The notes under the pieces were generated by a model that worked only from the letters and a program-made list of their open reading frames with translations, was not told where the DNA came from and did no database searches. DNA of 64,000 bases from Clarireedia homoeocarpa (lineage: Eukaryota > Ascomycota > Leotiomycetes > Helotiales > Rutstroemiaceae): positions 62,001 to 126,000 of the forward strand of contig LNKV01000053.1 in assembly GCA_001465935.1 (NCBI GenBank), written 5' to 3'. Shown piece by piece: positions 23,099-34,652 of this stretch (the stretch's first letter is position 1; each line of letters opens with the position of its first letter). Made by a program: the position numbers and the translations under genes.

Positions 23099-23217
23099 AC
23101 ATACAACAGTGGGGATTCGCTGGTGGTCACCCACCCAACTACTAATCCACCGATTCAAGGCTTATGTATGGCAGAGCGGACGGGATGCCCAGTGTTCCTT
23201 GATCTATGGTCGTATGT
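23099..23217 (-). rRNA. 5S ribosomal RNA
   Basis: On the minus strand the sequence starts ACATACGACCATAGATC, contains CCCGTCCGCTCTGCCATAC and GGTTAGTAGTTGG-type sequence (here GGATTAGTAGTTGGGTGGG), then TGACCACCAGCGAATCCC, and ends CTGTTGTATGTT. This matches Neurospora-type 5S RNA in order and length (119 nt). The internal A and C boxes for TFIIIA are present. A run of seven T follows just after the 3' end (TACTTTTTTT), a good polymerase III terminator. Filamentous ascomycetes carry 5S genes singly and dispersed, as here. The gene looks intact and functional. Confidence 0.95.
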
Positions 23218-23511
23218 AGTTGCTTTTCCTCAATGCGATCTTATACAGGGATTTGAGATTGGTTTATACCAGCTTGTTTTGTACCAGTTTGTTGGAGGTT
23301 GAAGGTGGTGTCAAGGAGTAGAGGGAAGGACGAATCGCGGGGCCCGAGAAGCAGAGCTTAGTAATAAGGATTACGAATATATAATGGGAAAAGAGGAAAA
23401 GGGTAAAAGGACAGTAATTAGTTTGTATAAAACTAGAGCCTTACTATTGGGCTTCGATCTTACTCCTCCGACTTAGTAGTGCTTTTGCGTTCGCCTTCTT
23501 TTATTGTCTAA

Positions 23512-23640
23512 AGGTAGTACTATATATATATAGCTCTCTCTTGTAGTTAGTTCGTTCTGTAGCTTAATATTCTAAAGATTTGTGAGCCCTCTGGAAGTAT
23601 ATATTGATTGTGTTTAGTTAACTCGACGGCGCTCGTTACA
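23512..23640. mobile_element. LTR-like fragment, copy 2
   Basis: From GGTAGTACTATATATATA to GGCGCTCGTTACA it matches the right two thirds of the 210-bp element at 36515–36724 (shared TGTAGCTTAATATTCTAAAG and GGAAGTATATATT). It ends in CGTTACA where the other ends in CGTCACA. The left part is too diverged to delimit; similarity may resume weakly near 23328 (GACGAATCGC). Followed by an AT-rich run (23641–23698). Confidence 0.65.
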
Positions 23641-23698
23641 AATATATAATTTCAAATTTTAATTATAATTATAATTTTAATTTTAATTTTAATTTTAA

Positions 23699-24435
23699 GA
23701 AACAGGTCACTCTAGACCTCAATCATATACTTATAGTCAAGGGAAGTGCAAGAGGAAGAGTCTCATTATCGTTCTTTATTTTGACTTAACCTTTTCATCA
23801 AGGTGAAAACCCTGAGATGCCTAACTATAACGTGCTTGGTCATCTAGTCCTTAAGGCAGTTTGGGAAACCGCACGAGGCCACGAGACTTCCCTTAGATCA
23901 GAACTGCCAACACTTCAACGATAATCACGATTCTACCTGGTTACCTCCACCTCCGTTGCTTTTAATAAAAACTCAAGAATTCATCACTACATCTCATATT
24001 ACCTTTCGTAGAGATGACTCTTCCTGTTCGTCCATTTCTTCCATCACAATCACTATTCCAAAGGCTTACCTTATTCTCTTTTCAGCCAAAAAAGTAAGCA
24101 TTCTAACCCTCTCTTAACTTATCCCAATCCAAAACCGTTCTATACAAAGAAAAAATCGACTGTATTTAGCAAATACACTTAAACGGAGAGTAAGGACACA
24201 TAAGCGGTGAACTCATCCTACTATCATTCTATCGGATTCTGACGGCAGATACGTTTTGAGCTGTCTACTACGTTCCGTACAGATGCTGGAAAAGTCTCGA
24301 CAGATATTCTCACATACAAGATGAAAAAAATTCAGTCAGTCTATATCTGTCACAAAAATACCCAATCAATTGTATTTTCAAAATCTCAATCAAGAAGTAG
24401 ACCAAGTCTAGACCAGCATCAATAATCACCACTTC
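23699..24435. other. 3' flank of the chitinase gene, nothing recognised
   Basis: No domain-bearing ORF or RNA gene seen. AT-rich, likely 3' UTR and terminator of the minus-strand chitinase. Confidence 0.5.
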
Positions 24436-27400
24436 TTAGAATGGATTGGCCCAAGAAATCGGTTTATAGCGAATCCACTCGGTTTCCAGCTTCTCAATCT
24501 TTTCAATCAACTTCTTCAAAGCCTCATTCTCGGCTCCAGGCTTTTCTGCCTGGTCCTTGTTGTATTTGGTCACGTACGCGGCCTTCATACTCTTCATATT
24601 GTCGTCCATGTACTTGACGGCCTTGTCCTTAGCCTTGGTGGCTTGCTTTTTCATGAAGATATTCCACTTGCCCTCAAGGTCCTTGGATGTCCACTTGGCC
24701 CAATCGTTATTTCCCGTCTTCCTCACCCAGCTTGGCATTTTGGTTTCGTCCAGCTCTTTGAGGCGCGCCGCAACCCGTTCTTTCTCGGCCTTCAGTCGGG
24801 TGTTGATGGTAGAATCTCCCAGGTACTTCATCGCGGTCATGACGTCTTTCATATTCTTGACGGCGCGATCAGGCTCGGACTGAATGTATGAATTCATCGT
24901 GACATCTTGGTTTATATCATGTCTGCCCCACATCTATTGATTGCACCGAACCCATTGCATCATTAGCAGGGTGTTCATCTCATATGTGCGTGCTTCTTTC
25001 ATTCAGTGCTCTTGGTAACACTGTGCAAGCATGGAATAGACATCCGAAGAAAAAAGCAAGCTTACCCCTTCTTTAGCAGTATTGACACCTTTCTCCAAGA
25101 GGACAAACTCATTCACATGAGTATTATCATTGCTAGAGTAAACAGGCATTATGTGATCGATTGGGTCTCTAGTCACACCATCCATTGCGAACCTGTTGTC
25201 TTGCCGGACGCCCTGCCACAACTGTTTGATGGCGGCGCAGAACGTTTGTTTGGTATTCGGATCGGCGTTTGGTCGAAAATTAGGGAAAGTATTTCCAAAT
25301 TCCTCATCCATCTGGTCGAGGAAGATAGGAACCATCTGTAATTCTAGGATATGTTCCGTTGCGTAGTATTCGTTGATCGGCATTCGAGGGGGATTTCCTG
25401 TTCCAAAGTCAAAATTATTGCAATCGCCTGGGGTCTGGTAATCGTATGTAAGGAGATTGGTGACTTTCTGGGAACTCTTATATCAGCTAATTGTCTTTCA
25501 TTCGACATTGAAAAGAAGCGAGGGGGGGGGGGTCCCTTTACCGTGCCCAGAGTTGTGCTTGTCTCATATGGGGGCGCTGTTAGCTTATTCGATTTACAGA
25601 AGCTTACTGTACGACCAGTGGTCGTATCACGTTGGAACAGGCTATGCAAATCGCCACTTTCAGTCTCATTCTCCGTAATGTCAAAAATATCCCTCCTCTT
25701 CAGAGCACCTTCAAATTGTGAAGCATCCCATCCTGCAATCGACTCGCACGGTGTTTTGGAGCTTGGACTTTGTTCCGAGTTGGGGCAGATCAGGTTCTGG
25801 AGAGGAATGTGAAAGAATGGTCCAATTGCTCTTTTCTCTAGCGAGCGTTCGAAAATCGGATTGATCTCATCTAGTGAAACAAATTCATCCTCTAGGTCCT
25901 CCTTCCTCTCTTCGATTGCCGAATACATAGAGGAGTTTAGATCACTTGGAGCTTGAAGACTTCGCCGTGAGGGATTTCCCTGGGTTAAGTCAGGACATGT
26001 TCCACCTCTGTAGATAGTAAACTCAGCCGAACCAGGCAGAGCATATCTTCCAGTAGTCCATTTGAACCCATCGGCCTTGGCGTACAAATCGACGCCAGCC
26101 TTCATACCCCAAGTGAAAGGACAAGTAGCCACGGTGCTGATGCCGGCAGCTACACTAACTGAAAGCCAACTGTCAGCAGCGACCTGGGCTGTCAATGGTG
26201 AGACGTCCCAGCGCTTATCGAAGTTTATGCCGAACTCCAACGAAGCAATGAGGTGCGCCTTTGCATCTCCTTGAGCAAGAACGCCGGCGTAAAAGGTGGG
26301 AGCCAGCAGACCATCTTTCTTCCCTGTCTGGCCATAGTCGGCCTTGTCTGGGTTGGCTGGTTCCAACTCAGCTGGCAAGCGGTATTCATATTCCCATGAC
26401 ACAACATCAACCTTCGCCTCGAGCGTAGTAGCAATGGTGACGCCAGCCTCGATGCGACCTCTGAGGGCAAGCTGGGGGCCGATAGTTGCAATTCCGGGGA
26501 TACGCACGCCAGCCCCGGGAAAAGGAATCGGCTCACCGAGTTTGAATTCTTTAGAGTCGTATTGGAAGCGTACGAGGGCCTCGAGCGTGAAAGTACATGT
26601 GATCTCTCCATTATTGCTAAGGTGAGATACGATTTGCTCAGATCCAAGGGGAAGAGACTAGTGGCGATAAGAGAAAAGCCGAAACTGGTGCCGACCTTGA
26701 TATTAGCCTGAGCCTGGGCAAGTAAATAACCGTCGCGCCCGGGGCAGTCCCAACGCTCCTCAACTATCTTCGCTGTGTATGTTTCATCGAGGTTGTGTTT
26801 GAAGGTTTTCTTGATCTCGCCTTTTGTCATCGCTCTTAGCCACTCAAGCACCGTCTCACCGAACCACCGTTTGTGAAACTCTCTAGTGTTTAAGCCTCCG
26901 AAATGCGCATCGTCACGAAACTCTTCCTCGAGCCAGCGTTTGTGGCTATGCCCTACATCTGCCATTGATCGCTTGTATTTCTTCTTCTTGCCACCGGACA
27001 CGGCTGCAGCAACGACTTCATCCCAGTATCCGGGCTCGTTACTGTAATCAATACGCAGCTGCGTCGTACCAAGATCGCGGGGAACACGATGGAAGTTGTA
27101 GTCAAATGTTAAGTCATAGACAACGGGTGCATGTGTTAAGCGATCGCTGAGATCTCGTGGGAGGACCCGGTCTTTGGCAACTTTCATTTCTTTGGCGACT
27201 GCATACTTACCGGGGCCACAGCCTGCTGGCATCTGTAGAATTGTCCCAGGCACCCCATGACCCAGACCGATTTTATGGCAATTGCTGGTCTCAGAAAGAT
27301 CTGTGCACACCATCTGAATGGTTTGTTCCTCTTCGGAATCGGCATCGGTGCAATTGAACAGAGCCCAATGTGAACCATCTCGCTTGTCCAAGGATACTTG

Positions 27401-30338
27401 CAGCTCATCAGGGGATGTCAGCACCACGAAGCTAAATGCCGTCTTGTCCGGATCGTCACTGTCATCATCCGTATCTAGCTCATGATCTGTATCAATATTA
27501 TCGCCAGTTGGTGGATTGGGAAAGAGCTTATCCAGCGAGACAGGCAGGAATGGCGAAGCTCCGTTAACTGGATCGCAACAGAACACACGTGTTCGATCGA
27601 CATTCGGAAAGCAGTCCTCACCTAAACCGTATGGGCTATCGGTTAGCTGCACTGAGTGAGAACCCACAGGGCAGTGATCATCGAAGCAGCTCCCTGGTTT
27701 GCCGTACCACGCACAGTTCTCAAACTCTGCAGCGTCTTTCTTGGGGCAACAGTAGTATTTGAGTACATCGATCCCAAAAACTTTAGACGCATCTTCGACA
27801 GCCTCTACCAGCAGCTTACCAGTGAGACCGCCGAATGTCTTGACGAGGTCACCAATCAACTGGAGAAACGTCCCAGAGAAAGTCTGGAATAAAGTATTAG
27901 CTTGAGTGCACACAGCTGGAATCTCTTGCTTACGCACCATGGCAATATCATCGTTGTTGCAATTCTTGCCAACACCTGCCCAGTAACATTTGTGGCCTTC
28001 TGCCACAGGGCTTTCACAACAGTAAGCTTTATTTCCATCTTCACAATACCAACCATCTCCCCAGCGATTGAGTTCAAGAGTAACCTCATTGTCATGACAA
28101 TGACCGTTGCACGATGGAGGATTACCTCGCCAGGTGCAATCTTCCTTTTTGGGGGCTCCCTCCATTGGGCAGCAGAGAACACTGTCGTCTTCAGTTGAGT
28201 GGCGGGTCACGGGCTTAGCACTACCACAAGGTTGCGTTGTGATGGAAAGCCAACCAGGCTTACATGAGCCACCGCAATCGGTGACATAGCAGTCTGGGAC
28301 AGTTGCATCTTCCCATTTGGCCTCTTTCTCGGCTTTTTTGGCGAACAATTTGATACCCTTTGGAGCTACGACACCTTTCAGCGCGTCAAGATCTTGAGTA
28401 TCCTGGTCGATAGCCCATATCAGAATACCAGATAGGCCTTGATTGTTAGCAAACTCGATTTTCTGTTTGAATGTCTCGGCGTCATCCTATCAATATGAGA
28501 AGCATAAATGAATCAGCAGCGATTCACCAGAAGCAGAGCATCGATAAAGGCAATGCTAACTCAGTTTTTAAACACAGATGATCAGTTGCAGACTTACATA
28601 AGACACCCACTGGTCCTGATTCCAGTTGATCCATTTCACACCTGCTTTTTTGTCGTAGTGCGGCTTGAGCTTATAATCCTTGATTATCTGCTGGATTTCT
28701 CGATATGTCAAAGTTCCAGAATTTGCGCTACAAGATCCCGGGAGAGCTCCACCTTTGAAGCCACAACCGGGGCTGGTACATAGAGGATCAGCAAGTGTGA
28801 AACTACGGCCGTAGAAACCAAGACCCAGATTGAGCTTCTTGGCAGGAACGTCATTCCTCCATAATAGGTTCAAAGCCTGTTCAATCTCAGTAATATTAGA
28901 ATGAGCAAATATGTGACTCCCTATAGGGTTTGTCGAGTCCCAGATGCCATGGAGGTCGTAACTCATGACGTTCACAAAATCAACGTAGTTAATAGCCTTG
29001 AGGTCGAAGTGTCGGAGGTACCAGTAGCTAGTAGGAATGGTAAATGACACAATATACTTCTCTGGCTGCTGCTTGTTGAGATCATCTAATTCCTTGAGAA
29101 ACGTCACGAAATTCTTGCCATCGTCCGGCTGACCTCCACGATCGCCTGCTCCAGGATATTCCCAGTCGAAGTCAACGCCATCGAAGCCATGTTTGCGCAT
29201 GAAGCCAAACAAGTTCCCGATAAAGAGCTTGCGGTTTGCAGAAGTGCTGACCATATTGCTGAAGACGGGTTGTGTGGCCGTGCCATTGTCGTTGAAAGTC
29301 CAGCCACCAAGAGCCACGATAGCTTTCAAACCCGCATTGCGCTTTTTGATGTTGGTGAATTCGGAGAAAAGCTCTGTAGGTAGATCATCCATTGGTGCAA
29401 TCTTAAAGTCGCCTGGAGTGATGTAACCAAAGGAGAAGTACGCATGTGTCAGGGCATCAACTGGAATATCTTTGAAGCCCATGCCAATACAAGCCTTCTT
29501 GGAGTTCCAGGCTTCATAGTACCCAATTATTCTCTTCTGAACATTTCCGTCCTTGTCCTTGGGTCCAGGTTGCTCGCAATTACTCTGGCAGCTAGTTTCC
29601 TTGTCACTTGTGACTTTGCAAAAGTCTGCTTCACTCCCACAAAACCCGAATTGAGAACAGCACTGGTATTCAAATCAGGACCTCATCATGGACAAGTTGA
29701 AATCTCATGAAAGATTATACTCACAACGTTCAAAGGACATTTCTTTCCAGCGGGTTCGGCATAGCGGCCGCATTCCGCTTTTGCGTCGCAATTCGACCAA
29801 CAGACATCATTCGGACTGATGCCGTTGGTGCCACATGCTTTAGGCCCATAGTTACACTGTCCTGTTTCCTTAGGACAACAAGCGTCTAGAACGTATTGTT
29901 AGTATTCCATACGAGTTACCATCATCAGAATAAAGATCTTACGGTTCCGGCAAGGTCTCCCCTCTCCACAAGTATAATCGTCAGGCACCTCTGCTTGCCT
30001 GGGAAGCACGCTAAGTTCAATGCCGTTCAGAGAAGTTTCTTGGGCACGACAGAAAGGCAGCTCTTGATGACGCCTAATCTTGGCCGAGTAGTCAAAATGA
30101 CTATAAACAAAGTTAGAGAATCATAACAGTTCCAAGTCGGGCTGCACAGGATGGCCACCGAGCATGAACATCACGATTGTACTTACGAGATGGGATTCTG
30201 ACAGAACAGCTGCCCAAAATCATCTTGAATCGTGGTAATTGAGCTGGGAGGCGGGGCATCTATAGGGATGGAAAACACAGGACGGAGACAGAAGAGAGAG
30301 AGCACCAGTGTAAACGAAGAGGACTTCATCGTGGCCAT
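24436..30338 (-). CDS. Very large modular GH18 chitinase (subgroup C, killer-toxin-alpha-like), with one frameshift
   Basis: Seven exons: 30187–30338, 29943–30100, 29725–29885, 28598–29662, 25542–28486, 25066–25467 and 24436–24933, about 1793 aa. There is a signal peptide (about 23 aa), a Cys-rich region, and a hevein-type chitin-binding module with hallmark CCSQFGFCGS (~158). The GH18 barrel follows, with LKAIVALGGW and catalytic DGVDFDWEYP (~318, Glu acid present) and NVMSYDLHG. The remaining ~1200 residues hold Cys-rich blocks and a long C-terminal region typical of subgroup-C chitinases related to yeast killer-toxin alpha subunits; these act on chitin in walls. Exon 5 contains a single-base frameshift near 26610–26625: the frame reading DLSKSYLTL upstream and the one reading NNGEITCTFTLEA downstream differ by one base. 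All splice sites and the rest are intact, so this is either a sequence error or a very recent inactivation. It is divergently paired with the LysM gene. Confidence 0.9.
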
Positions 30339-31169
30339 CACCTTGCAACATCAGTGAGCCCTGTGTATTCAGGAATATGAGTGCTTGTGGTTCTGAGAGA
30401 AGAGCTTTTTGGTCTGGGGAAAGACAAGCCTGTTCTAGTACATCTTTCGAAATCACAGAAAGCTATTGTCAGCTACCCCCTGGTCTGATCAATAGCAATG
30501 GATATTTACTTTCTTCTCCCCTAGGATGCAGTTCACTGCCGCCCTGCAATGCATGTCTGGATATATCGAACTGCAGTTAAATCAAACGATACATATTGCC
30601 AAGATTATTGATTGACAATCGCCTTTGCCCCGCATCAATGTAATTATAGATTCATCTCATGGTGCGACAGACATCATGATAGAGCCGTGGATATCCAGCC
30701 ACTTATAAAATATGAAAGAATGAAGATGGTGTGTAAGCTGAGGCTTGGTACTTGGAGAAGAGCTCTTTCGGGACGAGCCAAGCTTGGTGGTGTGATATAT
30801 CAAGCACATTGATTGGCCATTTACATTCTTCAGAAATGAGCACGCTTTTGTAAGCTCTTTAGCCAAATTTCAGCCACTACCGACCGTAAGACCCCGCTGC
30901 TAAACACTTAAGGCACCCCTTGGTATGCTGTCATTCCTTCGAAGGGTCGTAGAAGTTGATGAAAGTTGGGTTAGCAAAATTACCTACCGACGTAAATGCG
31001 GGTGCCCAAGAAAACAGATTTTGGTCCAATCTTTGATCAAAGCCCCCTTGCGTGGGCACAATCTTACAATTGAAGATAAGAATCATCAGTACTTAAGGAG
31101 GCTTTGAAGCTACCACGGCAGATTGATACCCATATCTCTTAATCTTCGTTGCCAGTCTGTCAATTCAAA
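30339..31169. promoter_or_regulatory. Shared bidirectional promoter region of chitinase and LysM genes
   Basis: 831 bp separate the two divergent start codons. No coding sequence recognised. Position alone suggests shared control; no specific factor site is claimed. Confidence 0.55.
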
Positions 31170-34096
31170 ATGGCTTCCTTCTTTTTAGCTTGCTTGCTCG
31201 TCGTCTTGAATCATCATTACCTCCCAGGAGCGAATGCAATTCAACTTATGACCCAAGATAATGCTCCGTCCAACCTCTCAACACCATGTCTCAAGGCATT
31301 GACAGCCGAAGTTGCATGTAGTCGATTGGTACCAAGATTTCGATACGGCTACTTCTACTCAGAATCTACGTTGAGCAGCTCGTGCACATCTGAATGCGCT
31401 GCAGCATTGGAAACGTATGAAACTGGTGTTGTATCGGCCTGCAAAAGCGACACTTGGGAAGGCTATGACGATGAGGGCGGTGCTCCCATTGGATATATCC
31501 CCAGCTTGCTGCGATACCAGTATTTCCTGACATGTTTGAAAGAGAGTGGACGATGGTGTAATGTCGTCGCGGGCGCCGCTGCCGCCTACGGTGACGCTGG
31601 AGGTAAGACCACTGGAAAATAAGGATGATGACTAGACTGTTTGGTTTTATTAGTCCCTGAATATCTGGCTTCAAGACAAGAAAGAGATGCTGATTCGAAG
31701 ATCTGTGATGTAGATAGCCCATTCCGATTCACGGACATTGTTGCGAACGATACAGTGCCGAATTCGTGCGACTTGTGCTTTATCCTATCATTGAGGTTTC
31801 AAGCAAGCGTCCCTTTCTATGATGGGCCAGCAATTGTTAGCAAATCTGTATATCAATCCAAGACATCTAGCTGTAGTGTCACTGGAATGCCCTTGACGAC
31901 ATCTACGCTACCATTTTCTATGTAAGTACAAATTCCAGATGCTTCTGTTTCTTTATTTCTATAAGGGCCTAGAAATCGTCTGTTAAGTGTCAAAATAGCT
32001 CTCCTTTGCCTGATCCAACACCATCGCCGTGTTCTGGGTCTACCTACCAAATCAAGCCGGATGATGACTGTCATAAAATCTCAATCGCCCAGAAGATATC
32101 GACCGCTTGGCTGCTGACTGATAACCAGCTGCCAGCTTGGTGCAATGATTTTCCTAAAAATGGTTCCCTGTGTCTGGTGAACAAATGCAATGTGGCGACG
32201 GTGGGAGCAAACACAACCTGCGGTGCCATTGCCAGTGCAGCAAATACTACAGAAGTACTGCTAAAAGCATGGAATCCAGTAAGTCTGCTTCATCTATTTT
32301 ACTTCCCGGATTGACCTTTCATAGGTGTTGAATGCAGGCTGCTATAACCTTGGTAGAATGGCCGGTGATCAACTCTGTGTCTCACCCCCAGGAGAAACCT
32401 ACGTTGATCCTCCAAAGGTTACCCTGGCGCCCACCACCGCCGCATCGGCTGCTCCCGTGCCGACAGATATTGCCAACGGTACCAATCCGCGATGTGGCAA
32501 GTTCTATCAAGTTCAACCCGACGAATATTGCAATCTGCTAGTTGTCAGGCTTGGCATCTCGCTTGAAGACTTTTTCTTCCTCAATCCAAGCCTCAATAAG
32601 AATTGCACCAATCTGTTTGCCTTTGAGAGTTACTGCATTCAAGCAGTAGGAGACAGTAAGTCCTCTTTCGTTCTTCTCTCCAAAGTATCTTAGGCTAAAA
32701 CAAAGGAAAGTTAATACCTACTCGGGAAGGCCGGGTTGGAGACCAACGGCTACATCCGGGGGTGTATTCACATCAGCCATACCGGAGACTCCAGCAAATA
32801 CTAGCATCCCCATCGTGCAATTACCTGAGGAACTCCCACTTGCTGCAGATACTCGCACCGACTGTTATCGTTACTTCGATGGAGTTGATTTTCAGAACAG
32901 CTCAGCCATTGAGGGCACGGGTTGGCTGAATCAATGTCAACGAGCGGCCGAGCTTTATGGTGTTACTTTGAATGATTTCACTCTCTGGAATCCTGGTCTA
33001 GGCAACATTACAACAGCGGAGTGTAAATTTGACCCGGACGTGAGATATTGTGGCAAGCAGTATCTCGGTGAAAAGGCTTCTGAGCCTGCAGGTCCTAACT
33101 ATGAGCTTCCGATCAGAGTGAGTTTGATGGCATTAATACATGATTATGACCAACTGGATATTGACACTAACTGTAAATTCGAATAATAGGAAGGTGCAAT
33201 AGAGACGTGCACAGAATTCGCGGACGTACCAAGCGATTGGGATTGGTATACCTAGCTCTCCTTACTGTATGCCAGCTATGATGAGTTGAGAACTGACTGA
33301 TGCGTACTTTAGTACTGATGTTCTCTCTATCTACGAATTGACCATCGCTCAATTCTATGCGTATAATCCCGCAGTCGGCCCAGATTGTGTTGGTTTATGG
33401 CCAGGTATGTGAATTTATGCAGTATCCGCCGGGGATGAACTTCCTCCTTTACTGCCAAAATCTCTTTAAAAATATATTCATCACTTCATAAAATCTTACT
33501 CACAATATATGCGTGCGATAGCTATGGCATATTGCATCCGCGCCCCAGGCTATGTAAGCCCCAGCCCTTCTTCCGGGCCGACCACTACAGCTGTTGGGCC
33601 ACCAGGACCAACTCACACCGGGCAACCAGCAAGTTGTAACAAGTGGCACGTGGTAGTGAATGGCGACTCGTGCAGTTCTGTGGCAGCCAAGTACAACATC
33701 ACAACCGCGCAATTTTTCAGTTGGAACCCAGCTGTATCAACCGACTGTGTAACAAATTTCTGGCTGGGACAAGCATACTGTGTAGGTGTTAGCGGAGCCA
33801 CGCCGACGAATCCAACATCTCCTCCCACTACTACCACCAACGTGAATCCCAGTGTTCCGTCGCCTACTCAGGCAGGCAATGCCGTAGCAAGCTGCAATAA
33901 ATATGCCCAAGCACAAGACGGTGATAGCTGTTCTGCGTTTGCGGACCGCAATGCTGTCACATTACAGCAACTTTATACATGGAATACACTGCTGAAGAGT
34001 GACGGTAGTGGTTGTGCTTCAAGCTTTTGGGCAACTTACTGGTATTGCGTGGGTGTTAAGGCCATGAGTAGAGTGCAGCCAGTCACTTCTAGTTGA
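31170..34096 (+). CDS. Secreted multi-LysM chitin-binding protein
   Basis: Eight exons (31170–31602, 31654–31921, 31999–32278, 32325–32655, 32711–33117, 33190–33245, 33313–33404 and 33522–34096) give 813 aa in frame. Signal peptide MASFFLACLLVVLNHHYLPG. LysM modules are recognisable at STYQIKPDDDCHKISIAQKI, KFYQVQPDEYCNLLVVRLGI, a weaker one ending AQFYAYNPAVGPDCVGLWPG, KWHVVVNGDSCSSVAAKYNI and KYAQAQDGDSCSAFADRNAV. Each has the paired Cys and NP(S/A) signatures of fungal LysM domains. Pro/Thr/Ser-rich linkers join the last modules. Fungal LysM proteins bind chitin oligomers, either shielding the hyphal wall or sequestering immune elicitors. The divergent neighbour is a subgroup-C chitinase, an arrangement described in several ascomycetes. 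The third module depends on the short 56-nt exon 6, the least certain part. Confidence 0.88.
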
Positions 34097-34234
34097 TAGG
34101 AAAGTCGTGGTACCTAAGTAGCTAAAACTAAGATTCTAAGAAGCGTTAGCGATGTATATGAACTAGTTGAAGTACTAAATTCGATTTGTAAACTTACAAG
34201 TAAGACTTTGTATGTCATTAATCTCGTAAATATA

Positions 34235-34301
34235 TTTGAAACTCCAAAAGCGACGCCACTCCTGAGAGTGACAATTGCAGCTTATGTTGGTTGTCTTCAC
34301 A
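34235..34301. mobile_element. TGTGAAA mini-element copy, degenerate
   Basis: TTTGAAACTCCAAAAGCGAC…CTTCACA aligns along its length with the 62–67-bp elements at 8712 and 10526, with several substitutions and a changed first TIR base. Flanks are ATATA and ATGTA, a 4/5 match to a 5-bp duplication. It lies in the spacer between the LysM and F-box genes. Confidence 0.65.
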
Positions 34302-34652
34302 ATGTACGGGATCGAGAACCTCTCAGTCAAGAACCGTAGTATCTACCGGATTTTTTGTATGTGTAGGGAAAATGAATATTACAGTAAGAATCTCCGCATT
34401 TTAATACCTATAGGTTCACTCCTTGGCTCCCTGACTTCGACCCCACACTAGTTGATCCTGAACCACGAGGGTTGGGGGCGTACAACCAAGACGCAAGGCA
34501 GAGATTTGTCTCAGGCTCTCATTACCCGGCCTTTGGTGCTTATAGCCCTGCAGGTATCCGAAATTTATCGGACTCCTTTATTACATACCTTTCCAACTGT
34601 TCCTCATTGTCTCTAAAGTCTTTGATTCCACGCCTTAGATAAATTAATCAAA

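Noticed and set aside
26643..26700. A 38-nt GT–AG intron that would repair the chitinase frame
   Set aside because: Too short for this genome's introns, lacks a branch site and would delete conserved GTSFGFSLIAT residues; a one-base frameshift explains the data better.
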